Made by a program: the position numbers and the translations under genes. Below are positions 60,714-64,000 of a stretch of DNA of 64,000 bases, in pieces; within the stretch, counting starts at the first letter, position 1; each line of letters starts with the position of its first letter. Origin of the DNA: Galbula dea (taxonomy: Eukaryota > Chordata > Aves > Piciformes > Galbulidae). The DNA lies in contig VWZX01004666.1 in NCBI GenBank assembly GCA_013399015.1, forward strand, positions 2,295,603 to 2,359,602, written 5' to 3'. The notes below the pieces were generated by a model that saw only the letters and a program-made list of their open reading frames with translations, was not told the origin of the DNA and did no database searches.

Positions 60714-63700
60714 GTGAGTGAATATCTGGGGATGTATTTATGATAGACTGTGTTTCACTGAAGAAACCTCTTGAACTGCTTCAAATGAAAAGCGATTGCT
60801 TCTGACAGATTTTGCCATTTCAGGTGTTGAATGTACAAATCCACAGCTGAACTTTAGTGAAGGTACAACCTTTTAAAAATGTTTCCAGAAATGATTTAAT
60901 GTGAAAAAGTTAGTTTCCACTTGGTTTGCAGTGTGGCACATAACATGTCTGCTGTTCAATTTAATCTGTAGTGCGATTGGTAGTTGAAGGGATGCAGAAG
61001 AGTGAGATGTCACATCAACTTCATGGTTCTCAGTAGATAAACCATGTACTCTCCTTCTCAGTCTCTCTGTAGCATTTTGTTTGAGACCATTTTTGGTACT
61101 GTTTAGGACAGTGACAGTCGCATTTGTGCTGTGCCATCTGACCTGTGGGCCTCCCTAGATGCAAGTTCACCATGAAAATAGTAAGTAAATGAAATTTAGC
61201 TTAGTGCTGCGTGATTGTTTTTCAGTTTCAAAGCCTGTTTCTTAAGGTCTGTTCAAGCCATTCATGTTCATTTAGTAACTTGCCTTTCCTACAGTTTAAA
61301 AAAAGCTATCATAAGTGATAGCTAATTGGCAGAATGGGTGTAGTGAATGCATGTTAATATTCTGAAGGTAAGGGCTCAAGTACATAGTTAATGAAATGGA
61401 CTCGTCTCACACTACCCTTTCAGAGAGTTTGACTGTTGAATATTAGGTGTCCGTGGAATAACTTGAGAAGGCACTTCAAAGATGATGGTGATGATGTGGA
61501 AGGTGTGTTTAGGGGGTTGTTTTGTTTGCCTTATTTTAGTTTTACTAGTGGGTTGGCAAGACATTTGGCTTGGGAAGATAGGGACTCAGCTGTGATTGGA
61601 TTAAATACACATGGCAGGGGAGAAGTGATGATTAAAGGTCATTGGTGTCTTTTAGCTGGTGTAATCTTCCCCCCGCAAGGGCAACCTGGAAATTGCCCGG
61701 TCGTTTGCAATTAGAAGTGCTAATTTGGTGTCTAATGCTGTGTTACATTTTAATTAATTTAAGTTGTGATTTTTGATACAAAATATATGGTTCTGCAGCA
61801 TCTTAAACTGTCCCTGCAAAATCAGCAATTATTTTTTGGCCTCAGCAGCTCTTTGATATGGCTTATCCTACACGTATCAGTGGTGGCTTAAGAAAGGAGA
61901 TGGGATGGAATTGCTTTCATGTTAGTTATAGAACAGGTAGTTTCTTGATGTTAGGATGTATAGGGAGGTAATAGTAAATGAGGTGGTGTTAGCAAAATGG
62001 TTTCAGATTTTTTGTAAATGTAACATAATGAATCTTTGTAGAAGCAGAACCACTAGAGGATTTTGAGGGGTTTTGTTGGACTGAGTTCCTTAATAGAAAA
62101 AATATTTATTTTCTAATAAAGAGGAAGTGCCATAATATGTGAGCTGTGAGAAGATGTCATCAGTGTCATTTGGATGTGTAGTTTAATGGTGATACTCTAG
62201 TAGCTTTAAAAAGTTGACTGATTTAAGACAGAAATGTACTTCCATGTCTTTGCAAGCAGTGTGAATGAAACATGTCCCTGCCCTGGACCAAGGACTCGAA
62301 TAAGCATGTGTTGCTCCATTCCATCTCCATTTCAGAAAGAACAGTTTAGGAAAGGATTTTGGCATATTGACCCCATTGTCAGGAATAATAGAGAAGCTGT
62401 GTTTGATGGAATTGGAGGGGGGATCCCAAAAGGAAGCTGTGCTTCCTCTCCTTCCTTGCCAACTGAGGTAGCTGTGGGAGGATTTTTACCTCCAGGAGAA
62501 GTGCAATCTCAAATGCCTCTGTCTTGTAGTGTTCCCTAAGCTTTACTGGCAAGTATCTCCTGCTAACTCTGTCAGCATCAAGCACTGAATGTGAATGCTA
62601 AGCAAAAGGGAAAGTGTTAAACAAGGTCATGAGAACCATTCTTCCTATGCTAGTCAAGCCATGTTCTTCCCACATGAAAAGTTATTTATAGGTAGCTGAG
62701 ATGTTGAGTATTTCTGACTGGCAGCTGTGCTTCAGTAGCATTTGATTTCAAATAAATTTGTACTTTATTAAAAAAATAAAGGTAGCAACAGCAAGGTTAT
62801 GGTTGTGGAGTTCAGTGACAAGCAGAGTCTGATTAACACTGCTAATCTGCCAGTTGGAAGGAGTCCCAAGTTGAGAGGATCAGAACTCCTCCAGAATCTG
62901 GCACTTGGCTGATAATGTCTCTGGCTAAATGTCGTATGAGGCTTACAAACACAATACGCGTAGAAGACATGCCTGGAGTTATCTCTCCTGGTCCAATGTT
63001 GCCCAGCTGTGTCTTTTGCTGGCTCTTCTGTATTTCTCTGCAACCCTTGCCTTTCAGAATATGTTTAAGCTTTGACTGGTGGTGACTTCTTACATGCATT
63101 CTTATCTCCATTTCCCACCCTGATGCAGTGTTTGCCATGTTACTTAAAACAGTTTCTTTTTAGTTATGCTAACTTTCATTAGCATACCAGTACAAGACTT
63201 TCTATTATATTCATATATATTTTTAAGCTAGAAACTTATACGCATGCCCTTTAAAAGTCAAAAGCATATATTTGACTTGTTTTCTAATTTGTGTTCTTCT
63301 AAATATGAACAACCTTTATAGTTTTTCTGTGGTCATATTAATAAGTTGTCCATATCACTTCTGTTTAATGACCAACACTGAAGGACTGATGAGCCTGCTC
63401 AGGGCTGCAGACACCAATGTTGAAGGCAGAAGAATAAATCTCCAAACCTTTCTGGCTGGATTTTTGTTCACAGATATGTTTGGGGCTGTACAGCAGTCTT
63501 TATGTAATACGGTGTTGAATATCCTTCAACAATCCCTAGTTTAAAACTGCAGAAAACAGAAAACTGATTGCTTTTGGCCTATAAATTACTTTTGACATAT
63601 CTCTGCCTACTGTCTATCTGTGAGTGCCATCCTGCATTCCCCCTTCACAAAGCATTTCTCTAAAGAAACCATAGTTTTGTGTGAGATATTTTTTTTAGCT

Positions 63701-64000
63701 ATGACCATTTAACAATTCTGTAATCATTCCCAGTCTCTGTAAGAGCAATAGTGCTCTACTGTTGCTTTTTACAGAAGAAGACTTACTAATTCTGATGTGT
63801 CCTTTTTTTCAACTGTTGATAGCACTTGACAATTCATTAGTAGTAAAAGTGAATTGATTAAAGATGGTCAGCTTTAAAATCTCTTTTATATGCCATAACT
63901 TGACTTGATTGAGTTCTGGACTCTGTTAATTGCTATGACTGAGCTTTCTGGGCATTTTTGTTATTTCATTTCCATAATCTAAACTGGGGCCAGACCATAT
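60714..64000 (+). other. SPATA6: SPATA6 intron 5 (continues beyond window)
   Basis: No next SPATA6 exon was seen to the end of the window. The 101-codon frame at 62234-62539 does not resemble SPATA6. Confidence 0.75.

Noticed and set aside
62234..62539. 101-codon frame in SPATA6 intron 5, after an acceptor-like TCCATTTCAG
   Set aside because: Does not resemble the expected next SPATA6 exon (AP.(L/I)EFST-type motif).

Overview
The window looks like nuclear DNA from a bird. It carries six copies of CR1, the dominant avian LINE, several of them ending in the usual CR1 tail of short ATTCTRTG-like units. It also has long AT-rich non-coding tracts and spliced genes with GT-AG introns. A turtle or crocodilian cannot be strictly excluded, because both also have CR1. 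There are no bacterial-type genes, CRISPR arrays or recognisable tRNA/rRNA genes. The many short open frames are almost all chance.

Two protein-coding genes are recognisable, in tandem on the + strand. Positions 1 to about 26.8 kb are the 3' end of AGBL4 (cytosolic carboxypeptidase 6, a tubulin deglutamylase): a large intron, the penultimate coding exon (12310-12406), an 11.7 kb intron, the last coding exon (24118-24241, stop TAA) and a probable long 3' UTR. From 49989 onwards lies the 5' part of SPATA6 (spermatogenesis-associated protein 6, needed for the sperm head-tail connecting piece): five coding exons (49989-50036, 56614-56751, 58280-58328, 59192-59233, 60589-60713) in matching phase, with the rest of the gene beyond the right edge. 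AGBL4 followed by SPATA6 in the same orientation is the order known in other amniotes, and this supports naming the second gene SPATA6 rather than its paralogue SPATA6L.

The intergenic stretch (about 26.8-49.6 kb) holds a 1.4 kb decayed CR1 on the - strand, an inverted pair of CR1 fragments near 34.2-34.8 kb, an older non-CR1 LINE-like coding fossil near 29.7-30.0 kb, microsatellites and a perfect 11-bp hairpin. A CR1 3' end sits directly against the SPATA6 CpG island (about 49.65-50.31 kb).

The most notable point is a CCCCGG hexanucleotide repeat that abuts an 18-N assembly gap immediately upstream of the SPATA6 start codon and is in frame with it, so the upstream frame reads as alternating Pro-Gly. 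No previously undescribed multi-gene system is visible. The best leads are this repeat, the LINE fossil with a surprisingly intact frame, and the divergent, possibly microexon-containing AGBL4 tail.
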